Positions 37,294-45,766 of a stretch of 64,000 nt of DNA are shown in pieces (position 1 is the first letter of the stretch; each line of letters opens with the position of its first letter). The notes below the pieces were generated by a model, which saw only the letters and a list, made by a program, of their open reading frames with translations, searched no databases and was not told where the DNA came from. The translations under genes were made by a program, and so were the position numbers. This DNA is from Lachnospiraceae bacterium (GTDB taxonomy: Bacteria > Bacillota > Clostridia > Lachnospirales > Lachnospiraceae). The stretch is from NCBI GenBank assembly GCA_022791815.1, contig JAAVZU010000015.1, positions 1 to 64,000 of the forward strand, in the 5' to 3' direction.

Positions 37294-38556
37294 ATGTCCT
37301 GTAAGAAATTAATTGCATATATTAATGCAGAAAGTGAATTTAAGGGGAATATTGTGCGGTTGGCACAAAAATATAACAATGAAGGAGCAGATGAATTATT
37401 TATTTATAATTATGCCAAAGATAATGCCACTAGAGCAGAATTTTTAAGTATAGCCAAAGAGATATCCAGAAATGTGGATATTCCTTTTATGCTTGGTATG
37501 TATGTGAAATCTTTTGAGGATGTAAAGAAAGCATTATATACTGGTGCTAGTCATGTAGTAGTACGGGAAACACTGATAGATAATGATGCAGCAATCAAAG
37601 AAGCTACACAACGTTTTGGTGAAGATAAGCTTTATGTTGAGATGGATGCAGCAGGAGATTTTAAAAATGTGGTAAATACCAAGCATCTCAAAAAACTTGG
37701 TATTTATGGAATTATGTTAAAACATGTAGTAGTTTCACCTAAATTATTAGACAATATGAAACGTTCCCAAATGACTATTGTAATTCGGGATAGTCTGGTT
37801 AGAAATGATTTGGCTGAGTTGATGTCCATGGAAACGGTACGTGGTGTGGCAACAAATTATTTTGAAAATAAACACATTATGAAAGCAAAATATGCCCTTA
37901 GTGAAGAAGGAATTGATGTAGAAACATTTAAGAGCCTTTTAGATTTTTCTGATTTTAAATTAAATGAAGATGGGATGATACCAGTTATTGTACAAGACTA
38001 TAAAACTAGCGAAGTTTTGATGCTTGCCTATATGAATGAGGAAGCCTTTGAGAATACAGTAAAAACTGGACGTATGACTTATTGGAGCCGCAGCAGGGAT
38101 GAATTATGGTGTAAGGGAGATACTTCTGGACATTATCAATATGTGAAATCTTTAACAATTGACTGTGATAATGATACACTACTTGCAAAAGTTCATCAAA
38201 TAGGAGCTGCCTGCCATACAGGAAATAGAAGCTGCTTTTTTACTACTCTTTTGCAAAAAGAATATAATGATGCAAATCCTCTTACTGTTTTTCAAGAGGT
38301 GTATCGAATAATTCTTGATCGAAAAGTACATCCTAAGGAGGGTTCTTATACAAATTATCTTTTTGAGAATGGATTAGATAAGATTCTAAAGAAATGTGGA
38401 GAAGAAGCAACAGAGATGGTGATTGCTGCCAAGAACCCTGACTCAGAAGAATTAAAATACGAAATTTCTGATTTCTTATACCACATGATGGTACTTATGG
38501 CAGAGTGTGGGCTGGATTGGGATGATATTATAAAAGAATTGGTGAATAGAAGATAG
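37294..38556 (+). CDS. hisIE: HisIE (phosphoribosyl-AMP cyclohydrolase / phosphoribosyl-ATP pyrophosphatase) with a HisF/HisA-like N-terminal half
   Basis: Three-part protein of about 420 aa. Residues 1-225 look like a HisA/HisF TIM barrel, but the catalytic Asp of the first strand (family CLDV) is replaced in [10 protein letters not shown], so it is probably non-catalytic. Residues about 225-320 are HisI ([38 protein letters not shown] with the zinc Cys). The last 90 are HisE ([18 protein letters not shown]). Steps 2 and 3 of histidine synthesis. ATG 37294 is favoured because AAGGAGG is correctly spaced; the frame is open back to 37261. Confidence 0.9.
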   Translation: MSCKKLIAYINAESEFKGNIVRLAQKYNNEGADELFIYNYAKDNATRAEFLSIAKEISRNVDIPFMLGMYVKSFEDVKKALYTGASHVVVRETLIDNDAAIKEATQRFGEDKLYVEMDAAGDFKNVVNTKHLKKLGIYGIMLKHVVVSPKLLDNMKRSQMTIVIRDSLVRNDLAELMSMETVRGVATNYFENKHIMKAKYALSEEGIDVETFKSLLDFSDFKLNEDGMIPVIVQDYKTSEVLMLAYMNEEAFENTVKTGRMTYWSRSRDELWCKGDTSGHYQYVKSLTIDCDNDTLLAKVHQIGAACHTGNRSCFFTTLLQKEYNDANPLTVFQEVYRIILDRKVHPKEGSYTNYLFENGLDKILKKCGEEATEMVIAAKNPDSEELKYEISDFLYHMMVLMAECGLDWDDIIKELVNRR

Positions 38557-38568
38557 GAGGAAAAGATT

Positions 38569-38688
38569 ATGGGAAACTTTTTTGCTTGGACAGGTTTTTA
38601 TGTTGTTAAATATATTGCATATATTGCTATTGTAGTAGGTGCAGTTTTTCTTGGTAAAGTTTGGGGCGATCACTCTAAAAAAAAGTAG
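38569..38688 (+). CDS. 39-residue single-pass membrane protein, function unknown
   Basis: ATG 38569 preceded by TAGGAGGAAAAG. Encodes MGNFFAWTGFYVVKYIAYIA, then IVVGAVFLGKVWGDHSKKK. One hydrophobic helix with a basic C-terminal tail predicts an N-out or membrane-anchored small protein with a cytosolic end. It follows hisIE by 12 bp and is probably co-transcribed. Excellent Shine-Dalgarno, sensible composition and position argue for a real gene. I do not know its role. Confidence 0.75.
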   Translation: MGNFFAWTGFYVVKYIAYIAIVVGAVFLGKVWGDHSKKK

Positions 38689-38724
38689 ACAATACAAGAT
38701 AGTGATAGAAATTAAGGGTTAACT

Positions 38725-38802
38725 TGTATGCATAGTGGCTGGTAGGGAAGTCACCATACATAGATAGGGATAAAATCCACCTGCATTAAACATGGTAGGT
38801 GG
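38725..38802 (+). promoter_or_regulatory. two consecutive stem-loops in the alaS leader
   Basis: Stem 1 (38725-38760): TGTATG/CATACA outer and GTGGCT/AGTCAC inner helices around GGTAGGGA. Stem 2 (38777-38802): CCACCT/AGGTGG. No T-box core and no T run, so neither T-box nor terminator. May be an unrecognised leader element or processed RNA; 40 nt before the alaS GTG. Confidence 0.4.
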
Positions 38803-38840
38803 TAAACAACTTCATAGTAAAAGTTTAGGAGGCAAAAACA

Positions 38841-41477
38841 GTGAAGAAGTACGGAGTGAATGAACTCAGAAAGATGTATTTGGATTTCTTTGCAAGCAAA
38901 GAACATTTGGTGATGAAAAGTTTTTCGTTAGTACCACAAAATGATAACAGTTTATTGCTAATCAATGCAGGTATGGCACCATTAAAACCTTATTTTACAG
39001 GACAGGAAATTCCACCAAGAAGACGTGTGGCAACTTGCCAGAAGTGTATTCGTACTGGAGATATTGAGAACGTAGGAAAGACTGCCCGTCATGGAACATT
39101 CTTTGAAATGCTTGGAAATTTCTCTTTTGGAGATTATTTCAAGGAGGAAGCAATTGAATGGTCTTGGGAATTTTTGACCAAAGTAGTTGGCTTAGATGCA
39201 AATCGTTTATATCCTTCTGTATATGAAACAGATGATGAAGCATTTGAGATTTGGAATAAAAAGATTGGAATCGCTCCAGAGAGAATATTCCGATTTGGAA
39301 AGGAAGATAACTTCTGGGAGCATGGTGCTGGTCCATGCGGTCCGTGCTCCGAGATTTATTATGATCGTGGAGAAAAATATGGCTGCATGGAACCAGGTTG
39401 TACAGTTGGTTGTGATTGTGACCGCTATATGGAAGTTTGGAACAACGTATTTACCCAGTTTGAAAATGATGGTAAGGGTAATTATGAAGAATTAGAGAAT
39501 AAGAATATTGACACAGGTATGGGATTAGAGCGGCTCGCTGTAGTGGTTCAGGATGTAGATTCTATTTTTGAAGTGGATACTATTAAGGCACTTTTGGATA
39601 AGGTTTGTGAAATGGCAAAGGTTTCTTACAAAGAAGACTATACAAAAGATGTTTCTATTCGTGTTATTACAGATCATATCCGCTCGGCATCCTTTATGAT
39701 TTCTGATGGTATTATTCCTTCTAATGAGGGAAGGGGATATGTTCTTCGACGTTTAATCCGTAGAGCAGCAAGACATGGAAGATTACTTGGTATCAAGGGA
39801 ACATTTCTTGCCCAGTTAAGTAATACTGTTATTGCTATGTCAAAGGATGGCTATCCAGAATTAGAAGAGAATAAAGATATGATTCATAGTGTCTTGACAG
39901 AGGAAGAGAATCGTTTCAATAAAACAATTGACCAGGGATTAGCTATTTTATCCAATATGGAAGAAGAAATGAAACAAAAAGGTGAAAAGGTGTTATCTGG
40001 TCAGAACGCATTTTTGCTTTATGATACTTATGGTTTTCCTCTAGATTTAACAAGAGAAATTTTGGAAGAAAAAGGAATTCTGGTTGATGAAGAAGGCTTT
40101 AAGGCCGAGATGGAGATCCAAAGAAAGAAAGCCAGAGAGGCAAGACACACATCCAATTATATGGGTGCAGACGAAACAATATATCAGTCCATTGATTCTT
40201 CTATTACAACAGAGTTTGTAGGATATGACTATCTTGTACATGAATCAAAAGTTATGGTACTTACCACAGAAACTGAATTGGTTCAGGAATTAAATACAGG
40301 AATGCAGGGTACTATACTAGTAGAAGAAACACCTTTCTATGCAACTATGGGCGGTCAACAGGCAGATGTTGGTGTAATTATTACAGATAATAGTGAATTT
40401 GTAGTAGAAGATACGATTAAGCTACAAGGTGGTAAAGTTGGACATGTAGGAAAAGTCACAAAGGGATCTATCAAAGTTGGAGATACAGTGACATTGTCTG
40501 TAATGGAAGGAAACCGTATTGACACATGTAAGAATCATAGTGCAACACATTTATTACAAAAAGCACTTAGAACAGTTCTTGGTACACATGTAAAACAGGC
40601 TGGTTCGCTGGTAAATGCAGAACATTTACGTTTTGACTTTAATCATTTTGCAGCAATGACAGAAGAACAAATTGCAAAAGTAGAAGAGTTGGTAAATGAA
40701 CAAATTGCAAAAGCTATACCAGTTATGACTGAGGTTATGGGCATTGACGAAGCTAGAAAATCAGGTGCTATGGCTCTTTTTGATGAAAAATATGGGGAGA
40801 CAGTTCGCGTAGTTAAAATAGGTGATTTTAGTACCGAACTTTGCGGAGGAACCCATGTTCCTAATACAAGTACTATTTCCAATTTTAAGATTGTTTCTGA
40901 GAGTGGTATTGCGGCAGGAGTCCGCCGTATTGAAGCATTAACAGGCAAAGGTGTTCTTGCATATTATAAAAAACTGGAAGAAGAGATTGCAAAAATTGCA
41001 AAAGTAGCAAAAGCAGAACCTGCTAATGTTGTTAAGAAAATCGAAAATATGCAGGATGAAATTAAAAGTTTACAGGCAGAAAACCAGAAGCTCAAAGATA
41101 AACTGGCAAAGGATGCACTTGGTGATGTTATGAATAAAGTAACAGAAATAAAGGGCATAAAAGTTTTAGCAACTAGTGTTGCTGATGTGGATATGAATGG
41201 TCTACGTAATCTTGGAGATGAATTAAAGACAAAAATAGGTGAAGGTGTTGTTGTATTAGCATCTGCATTGAATGGAAAGGTAAGTCTGCTTGCAATGGCA
41301 ACAGATGAAGCAATAAAGAAAGGGGCTCATGCTGGAAATCTTATTAAAGAAATTGCCTCATTCGTTGGTGGCGGGGGTGGAGGACGCCCCAATATGGCAC
41401 AAGCTGGTGGAAAGAATCCAGATGGAATCAATGATGCAATGAATAAGGTTAAAGAAGTATTAGAAAAACAAATATAA
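38841..41477 (+). CDS. alaS: alanine-tRNA ligase
   Basis: 878 aa, full length. Aminoacylation domain: SLVPQNDNSLLLINAGMAPLKPYF, RRRVATCQKCIRTGDIENVGKTARHGTFFEMLGNFSFGDYF. Editing domain with CKNHSATHLLQKALR and ELCGGTHVPNTS, which carry the Zn-binding His and Cys. C-terminal coiled coil and DHHA1-like glycine-rich FVGGGGGGRPNMAQAGG. GTG start with AGGAGGC. Confidence 0.98.
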   Translation: MKKYGVNELRKMYLDFFASKEHLVMKSFSLVPQNDNSLLLINAGMAPLKPYFTGQEIPPRRRVATCQKCIRTGDIENVGKTARHGTFFEMLGNFSFGDYFKEEAIEWSWEFLTKVVGLDANRLYPSVYETDDEAFEIWNKKIGIAPERIFRFGKEDNFWEHGAGPCGPCSEIYYDRGEKYGCMEPGCTVGCDCDRYMEVWNNVFTQFENDGKGNYEELENKNIDTGMGLERLAVVVQDVDSIFEVDTIKALLDKVCEMAKVSYKEDYTKDVSIRVITDHIRSASFMISDGIIPSNEGRGYVLRRLIRRAARHGRLLGIKGTFLAQLSNTVIAMSKDGYPELEENKDMIHSVLTEEENRFNKTIDQGLAILSNMEEEMKQKGEKVLSGQNAFLLYDTYGFPLDLTREILEEKGILVDEEGFKAEMEIQRKKAREARHTSNYMGADETIYQSIDSSITTEFVGYDYLVHESKVMVLTTETELVQELNTGMQGTILVEETPFYATMGGQQADVGVIITDNSEFVVEDTIKLQGGKVGHVGKVTKGSIKVGDTVTLSVMEGNRIDTCKNHSATHLLQKALRTVLGTHVKQAGSLVNAEHLRFDFNHFAAMTEEQIAKVEELVNEQIAKAIPVMTEVMGIDEARKSGAMALFDEKYGETVRVVKIGDFSTELCGGTHVPNTSTISNFKIVSESGIAAGVRRIEALTGKGVLAYYKKLEEEIAKIAKVAKAEPANVVKKIENMQDEIKSLQAENQKLKDKLAKDALGDVMNKVTEIKGIKVLATSVADVDMNGLRNLGDELKTKIGEGVVVLASALNGKVSLLAMATDEAIKKGAHAGNLIKEIASFVGGGGGGRPNMAQAGGKNPDGINDAMNKVKEVLEKQI

Positions 41478-41539
41478 TAAAGAAAATAGCCAGTAGCAAC
41501 ATATTGAACATGCTCTGACTCAACAGAAGAGGTGTAAAA

Positions 41540-42742
41540 ATGGTAGATAATTATTTATTAACATTAGCAATTATTTTACTTTGTACAAAAGCGATGGGGT
41601 TGTTAACGAAAAAGTTTCATATGCCACAAGTGGTAGGTGCACTTTTAGCAGGTCTCTTATTAGGACCAGCAGTTTTTGAAATATTGGTTCCTTCTGAATT
41701 TATTACACAATTATCTGAAATAGGTGTAATTGTACTTATGTTTTCCGCGGGATTGGAAACTGATATGGAAAATTTTAAGAAATGTGGCTTAGCAGCATTT
41801 GTAATTGCTATTCTTGGTGTACTTGTTCCATTAGGTGGCGGTTTTGCATTATCATACTTTTTTAATGGCAGCCTAATTCCTAATAATGTACAAGATGCAA
41901 ACTTATTTATGCAAAACATCTTTATAGGTGTAATACTTACAGCTACATCTGTAAGTATAACTGTTGAGACATTGAAGGAAATGGGGAAGTTAAATGTACC
42001 TGCAGGAAATGCCATTTTAGGTGCAGCAATTATTGATGATATTCTTGGTATCATTGCTTTAACTATTGTAACAAGTACTGCAGATACAAGTGGTTCATCA
42101 GAGGGAATTGGAATAGTATTGTTAAAAATATTAGGTTTCTTTATTTTTGCAGGTGTGGTAGGATATATTTTCTATCGTGTATTTAAATCATGGACAGATC
42201 GTGCAGAAAAAGATTTGAGACGTTTTGTCATTACTTCTTTTGTATTCTGTTTATTATTATCATATATAGCAGAAGAATATTTTGGAGTAGCAGATATTAC
42301 AGGAGCATATTTAGCTGGTTTAGTAATTTCAAAAACCCACAGAACCCAATATATTGAATCCAGATTTGACCACTTGTCTTATATTATGTTGTCACCAATC
42401 TTCTTTGCAAGTATTGGTATCAATGCAGAGTTGCCAACCATGACACCGATGATTATTACATTTTCTGTAATTTTAGTTTTACTTGCGGTAGCATCAAAAT
42501 TGGTTGGTTGTGGTCTTGGAGCAAAAATATTTGGATATTCTACAAAAGAATGTATCCAAATAGGTGCAGGTATGGTATCTAGAGGAGAAGTTGCCTTAAT
42601 TGTTGCAAATAAAGGAGCAGAAGTCGGATTAATGCCAGCAAGCTTTATGGGACCAGTTATTATTATGGTTATCGCAACAACCATTATTTCGCCAGTTTTA
42701 TTAAAAATTGTATTTAAAGATAAGAAAACGGTGGCTGCTTAA
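41540..42742 (+). CDS. Kef-type cation:proton antiporter (CPA2 family), membrane domain only
   Basis: Twelve to thirteen helices over 400 aa. MPQVVGALLAGLLLGPAVFEIL, IGVIVLMFSAGLETDMENFKK, TATSVSITVETL, AIIDDILGIIAL (the conserved Asp-Asp ion site) and MVSRGEVALIVANKGAEVGLM are diagnostic of CPA2. No TrkA-N/RCK domain, unlike KefC, so gating by nucleotide is not expected in this chain. Exchanges Na+ or K+ for H+. Followed by a terminator. Confidence 0.92.
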   Translation: MVDNYLLTLAIILLCTKAMGLLTKKFHMPQVVGALLAGLLLGPAVFEILVPSEFITQLSEIGVIVLMFSAGLETDMENFKKCGLAAFVIAILGVLVPLGGGFALSYFFNGSLIPNNVQDANLFMQNIFIGVILTATSVSITVETLKEMGKLNVPAGNAILGAAIIDDILGIIALTIVTSTADTSGSSEGIGIVLLKILGFFIFAGVVGYIFYRVFKSWTDRAEKDLRRFVITSFVFCLLLSYIAEEYFGVADITGAYLAGLVISKTHRTQYIESRFDHLSYIMLSPIFFASIGINAELPTMTPMIITFSVILVLLAVASKLVGCGLGAKIFGYSTKECIQIGAGMVSRGEVALIVANKGAEVGLMPASFMGPVIIMVIATTIISPVLLKIVFKDKKTVAA

Positions 42743-42770
42743 CTGTAAGAGCAGATGTCTTAGCATAAAT

Positions 42771-42806
42771 AGAGCTATTGTATTTTAATATAATAGCTCT
42801 TTTTTA
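42771..42806 (+). terminator. terminator of the antiporter gene
   Basis: AGAGCTATT (42771-42779) pairs with AATAGCTCT (42792-42800), followed by TTTTTT. Confidence 0.9.
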
Positions 42807-42876
42807 TATCATAGGAAAGTGTTCCAAATTTTTATGATATAAAAATTAATTGCCCACTTTATTTTGAATGAGAAGA
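42801..42876. repeat. interspersed repeat family A, short (internally deleted) copy
   Basis: TTTTTATATCATAGGAAAG, GTTCCAAATT, TATGATATAAAAA, then TTGCCCACTTTATTTTGA. The outer parts match the longer copy at 42997-43165, where about 90 bp more lies between them. Confidence 0.65.
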
Positions 42877-42955
42877 TATTGTGTTTTTTCTTAACAGTGA
42901 GAATATCTAAATTGTTATGGCTTTTTAAAGTTCATTAGTGTTAAGGATTTTAGGA

Positions 42956-42984
42956 TTGAATATACCATATTTATATGATAGAAT
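42956..42984 (+). promoter_or_regulatory. candidate promoter of the GGDEF-EAL gene
   Basis: TTGAAT at 42956-42961, 17-bp spacer, TAGAAT at 42979-42984. Transcription would begin just before repeat copy 42997-43165. Confidence 0.55.
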
Positions 42985-42996
42985 AAATTGGTATAA

Positions 42997-43165
42997 TTTT
43001 TTATATTACAGGAAAGCGTTCCGAATTTCCTATGATATAAAAAATAATTATGTGCAATTCCCATAAACAGGTCAGTTCCTGTTTGAAAAATTACCAATCC
43101 TCTCAAGATTGAGGGAAAGGGCAGGGGAGTTGATGCGGGTTTGCCCATTTTATTCTGAGCAGGGA
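42997..43165. repeat. interspersed repeat family A, long copy
   Basis: Inverted start (TTTTTTATATTACAGGAAAG with TTTCCTATGATATAAAAAA), then ATAATTATGTGCAA, then CCTCTCAAGATTGAGGGAAA (itself a small hairpin CTCAAGATTGAG), then TTGCCCATTTTATTCTGA. The first two parts and the CTCAAGATTGAGGGA block recur at 49468-49560. Confidence 0.7.
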
Positions 43166-43195
43166 TATTATAACATTAGAAAAGAGGGATAGAAT

Positions 43196-44773
43196 TTGCT
43201 TTTTTATAACAAAATGGCGTGGTCGCCTGATAGGATACCAAAAGAAGTCCTTTTGGGGTTTGGGCTTGTTTTTTTCGTTATAGTAAGCATTTTAATCTGG
43301 GGTATATGGAAATGTGTCAGAGAAAAAAAGAGAATGCAAAGAGAAAAAGATCAGATTGAACAAAGCTATAAGGAATTAGAAGAAGCATATCATCAATTGC
43401 AAAACGCAAACGAACAGTTAGATGAAAAGTATGAAGAATTAAAGGTAAGTGAGGAACATAACAAGAAGTTAGCGTATATAGATTATTTAACTAGTCTTCC
43501 TAATCGAACAGCATTTACAGAATACTTGGAGTATGAATTGTCTGTACTTAAGAAAGGTCATATTTTATCTATTATGTATCTTGATATAGACAATTTTAAG
43601 GATATCAATGATAATCTTGGCAATTCTTATGGAGATGAACTTTTGCTTGACTGTGCGGAACGCTTAAAAATGGCAATAGATAAGAATGATTATCTTGCAA
43701 GATTTGGTGGAGATGAATTTATTATTCTTAGTGAGAATATCATAAATATATGGGAATATGAAGAAAAAATAAAATATATTCAGGAAACTTTTGCAAAACC
43801 ATTTATCCTTTCTTTGAAAGAGTATTTTGTTACAGTGAGTATTGGTGTGGCAATTGCACCAAAAGATGGTGATAATGCACAGTCTTTGCTTAAAAATGTA
43901 GATGCGGCATTATATAATGCAAAAAGATTTGGAAAAAATAATATTAGTTTTTATGAGGAATCTTTGAATGAGCAGATTATTACTAAAATGGAAACACAAT
44001 CTGAGTTACATACAGCAATTGCAAAAAAAGAATTTGAATTATATTATCAGGCACAAGTAGATTTAGACTCGGATTCTATTGTAGGATTTGAGGCTTTAGT
44101 GCGTTGGAATCATCCAGTAAAAGGACTTCTAATACCTGATGAGTTTATTGAAATAGCAGAAGAAACAGGTGTGATTGCAGAACTTGGGCATTGGGTTCTT
44201 TTGGAAGCCTGTAAGCAGTTGAAACAGTGGCAGGATATGGGGTATTCTGATATTACAATTGCAGTGAATCTTTCAGCCAGACAATTCAAAGATACGAAAG
44301 TAGTGGAGACCGTAGAAGCTGTTATTGAAGAAACTGGAATTCGTCCAGAAGATTTAGAATTAGAGATAACAGAAAGTATTGCCTTAGATGATATAGCATA
44401 CTCTGTTGATACTATTCAGCGTTTGAAGGAGATTGGTATTAAATTTTCTTTAGATGATTTTGGAACAGGATACTCTTCTATGAATTATTTAAAACACCTT
44501 CCAGTTAGCAATTTAAAATTAGATAAGAATTTTATGGCATCTATTTTTGAAAATAGCAGTGATAAAGCTATTGTAACGGCAATTATTACTTTGGCAAAAA
44601 GTCTTGATTTAGAAGTAATTGCAGAGGGTGTGGAGAACACTAAACAAGTTGCATTTTTAAAAGAATCTCAAATCAATAAAGTACAGGGGTATTTATATAG
44701 TGGTCCAGTGTCAAAAAAAGATGCAGATGCTTTGTTAGAGGCAAAGGGAAATTTGATAAGTTCCAATAAATAA
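43196..44773 (+). CDS. membrane-anchored GGDEF-EAL protein (cyclic-di-GMP turnover), 525 aa
   Basis: One N-terminal helix (about 18-38), a coiled coil (about 42-90), GGDEF domain with intact ARFGGDEF (171-175) and EAL domain with FEALVRWNHP (299-301), ELEITES, DDFGTGYSS and AEGVEN. Both catalytic signatures look intact. The usual RxxD inhibitory site before GGDEF reads DKND, so product inhibition is probably lost. No sensory domain beyond the helix and coil. TTG start at 43196 after AAGAGGGA; the ATG at 43214 has no good ribosome site. The repeat upstream may affect expression. Confidence 0.93.
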   Translation: MLFYNKMAWSPDRIPKEVLLGFGLVFFVIVSILIWGIWKCVREKKRMQREKDQIEQSYKELEEAYHQLQNANEQLDEKYEELKVSEEHNKKLAYIDYLTSLPNRTAFTEYLEYELSVLKKGHILSIMYLDIDNFKDINDNLGNSYGDELLLDCAERLKMAIDKNDYLARFGGDEFIILSENIINIWEYEEKIKYIQETFAKPFILSLKEYFVTVSIGVAIAPKDGDNAQSLLKNVDAALYNAKRFGKNNISFYEESLNEQIITKMETQSELHTAIAKKEFELYYQAQVDLDSDSIVGFEALVRWNHPVKGLLIPDEFIEIAEETGVIAELGHWVLLEACKQLKQWQDMGYSDITIAVNLSARQFKDTKVVETVEAVIEETGIRPEDLELEITESIALDDIAYSVDTIQRLKEIGIKFSLDDFGTGYSSMNYLKHLPVSNLKLDKNFMASIFENSSDKAIVTAIITLAKSLDLEVIAEGVENTKQVAFLKESQINKVQGYLYSGPVSKKDADALLEAKGNLISSNK

Positions 44774-44788
44774 AAGATTAAGTATTAG

Positions 44789-44834
44789 GATAGGATGTTT
44801 CATAGTTTTTTAACTTTGGGGTATCCTATTTTTG
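44789..44834 (+). terminator. probable terminator of the GGDEF-EAL gene
   Basis: ATAGGAT pairs with ATCCTAT across a long loop, followed by TTTTTG. Confidence 0.5.
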
Positions 44835-44964
44835 TGTTTCCATGTATATATGGTAATCAAAGGTGCTTTCAAGACTGCTATTGCTTAGGTACTGCTAAAA
44901 TTTTCAATGGTTTCAGAGTTCTGCAATCACCTAATACCTAAATATTAAAAAGGAGAGTAATTGT

Positions 44965-45618
44965 ATGGAAAAGAAAAAAGAACATATTTTTTTTAGCACA
45001 ATTATTGGTTTTTTATATATATCTCTTCTTTATCTGGATTGCTTTTCAAACAAATATTTAGACACATATCAGCTAAAATATGGTATAATCTGGATACTTT
45101 TTTTAGAGACTACATTTTCTTTATTGGGAAAAGGATATCCATGTGTCTGGAGAAATTGGCTCTGGAAACTTCGTTTTGCTGTTCTTATTGCTGATTTTTA
45201 TTTTTTATTTACTCCATATAATGCTGCGGGCATTGGTGGTTATCTTGTAGTTCAGCTTATATATTGGGAAAGACTGACATTTTGCCAACATAGAGAAAAG
45301 GATAAAAAAAATAAGCTTTTAGTTATAGAGTTTGTTATTCTTATACTTTTAACAGGAATTGGTATATTCTTTGGGAATTATATTATATATATCTTAGGAT
45401 TAGTTTATGGATTTGTATTATTTTATAATTTAAAAACTGTTTGGGAAGATTATTTTAAAGGAGAAGAAGAATTAATTTATCTTGCTTTGTCTTTAACACT
45501 TCTTGCTTTATGTGATTCTTCGATACTTTTGAATTTTATATGGAATAAAGAATTGATTGGCAACTTAATATGGTGTTTCTATGTTCCATCTCAATTATTG
45601 CTTGCAAATTATGAATAA
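44965..45618 (+). CDS. integral membrane protein of unknown function (217 aa)
   Basis: Seven to eight hydrophobic helices with short loops; start supported by AAAGGAGAG. Overall layout resembles small YhhN-like (lysoplasmalogenase-type) membrane proteins, but I see no decisive motif. A charged loop (CQHREKDKKNK, about 107-117) splits it into two halves. It lies between a c-di-GMP protein and a DUF5688 gene and appears to be transcribed alone. Confidence 0.6.
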   Translation: MEKKKEHIFFSTIIGFLYISLLYLDCFSNKYLDTYQLKYGIIWILFLETTFSLLGKGYPCVWRNWLWKLRFAVLIADFYFLFTPYNAAGIGGYLVVQLIYWERLTFCQHREKDKKNKLLVIEFVILILLTGIGIFFGNYIIYILGLVYGFVLFYNLKTVWEDYFKGEEELIYLALSLTLLALCDSSILLNFIWNKELIGNLIWCFYVPSQLLLANYE

Positions 45619-45766
45619 TTATGCTAGAATATAAAATAGTTTGTATTGGTATTTCAGATATTATCTAAGTATATATTCAGAACGGTTCGTTTTTTTCTCA
45701 CATAGTTATAAAAGAATTAAGGAATATCTTTTCATGATATAGAGGGTGTTATGAAAAGGAGATTAT

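Larger units (their letters stand above)
42743..43195. other. 453-bp intergenic region with terminator, promoter and two repeat copies
   Basis: Order: antiporter terminator (42771-42806), a short copy of an interspersed repeat (42801-42876), a promoter (42956-42984), then a longer copy of the same repeat (42997-43165) lying in the leader of the GGDEF-EAL gene. No protein-coding gene seen. Confidence 0.75.

Noticed and set aside
38700..38840. T-box riboswitch before alaS
   Set aside because: The AAGGTGGNACCGCG core and a downstream terminator are both missing, unlike at 12490-12755.
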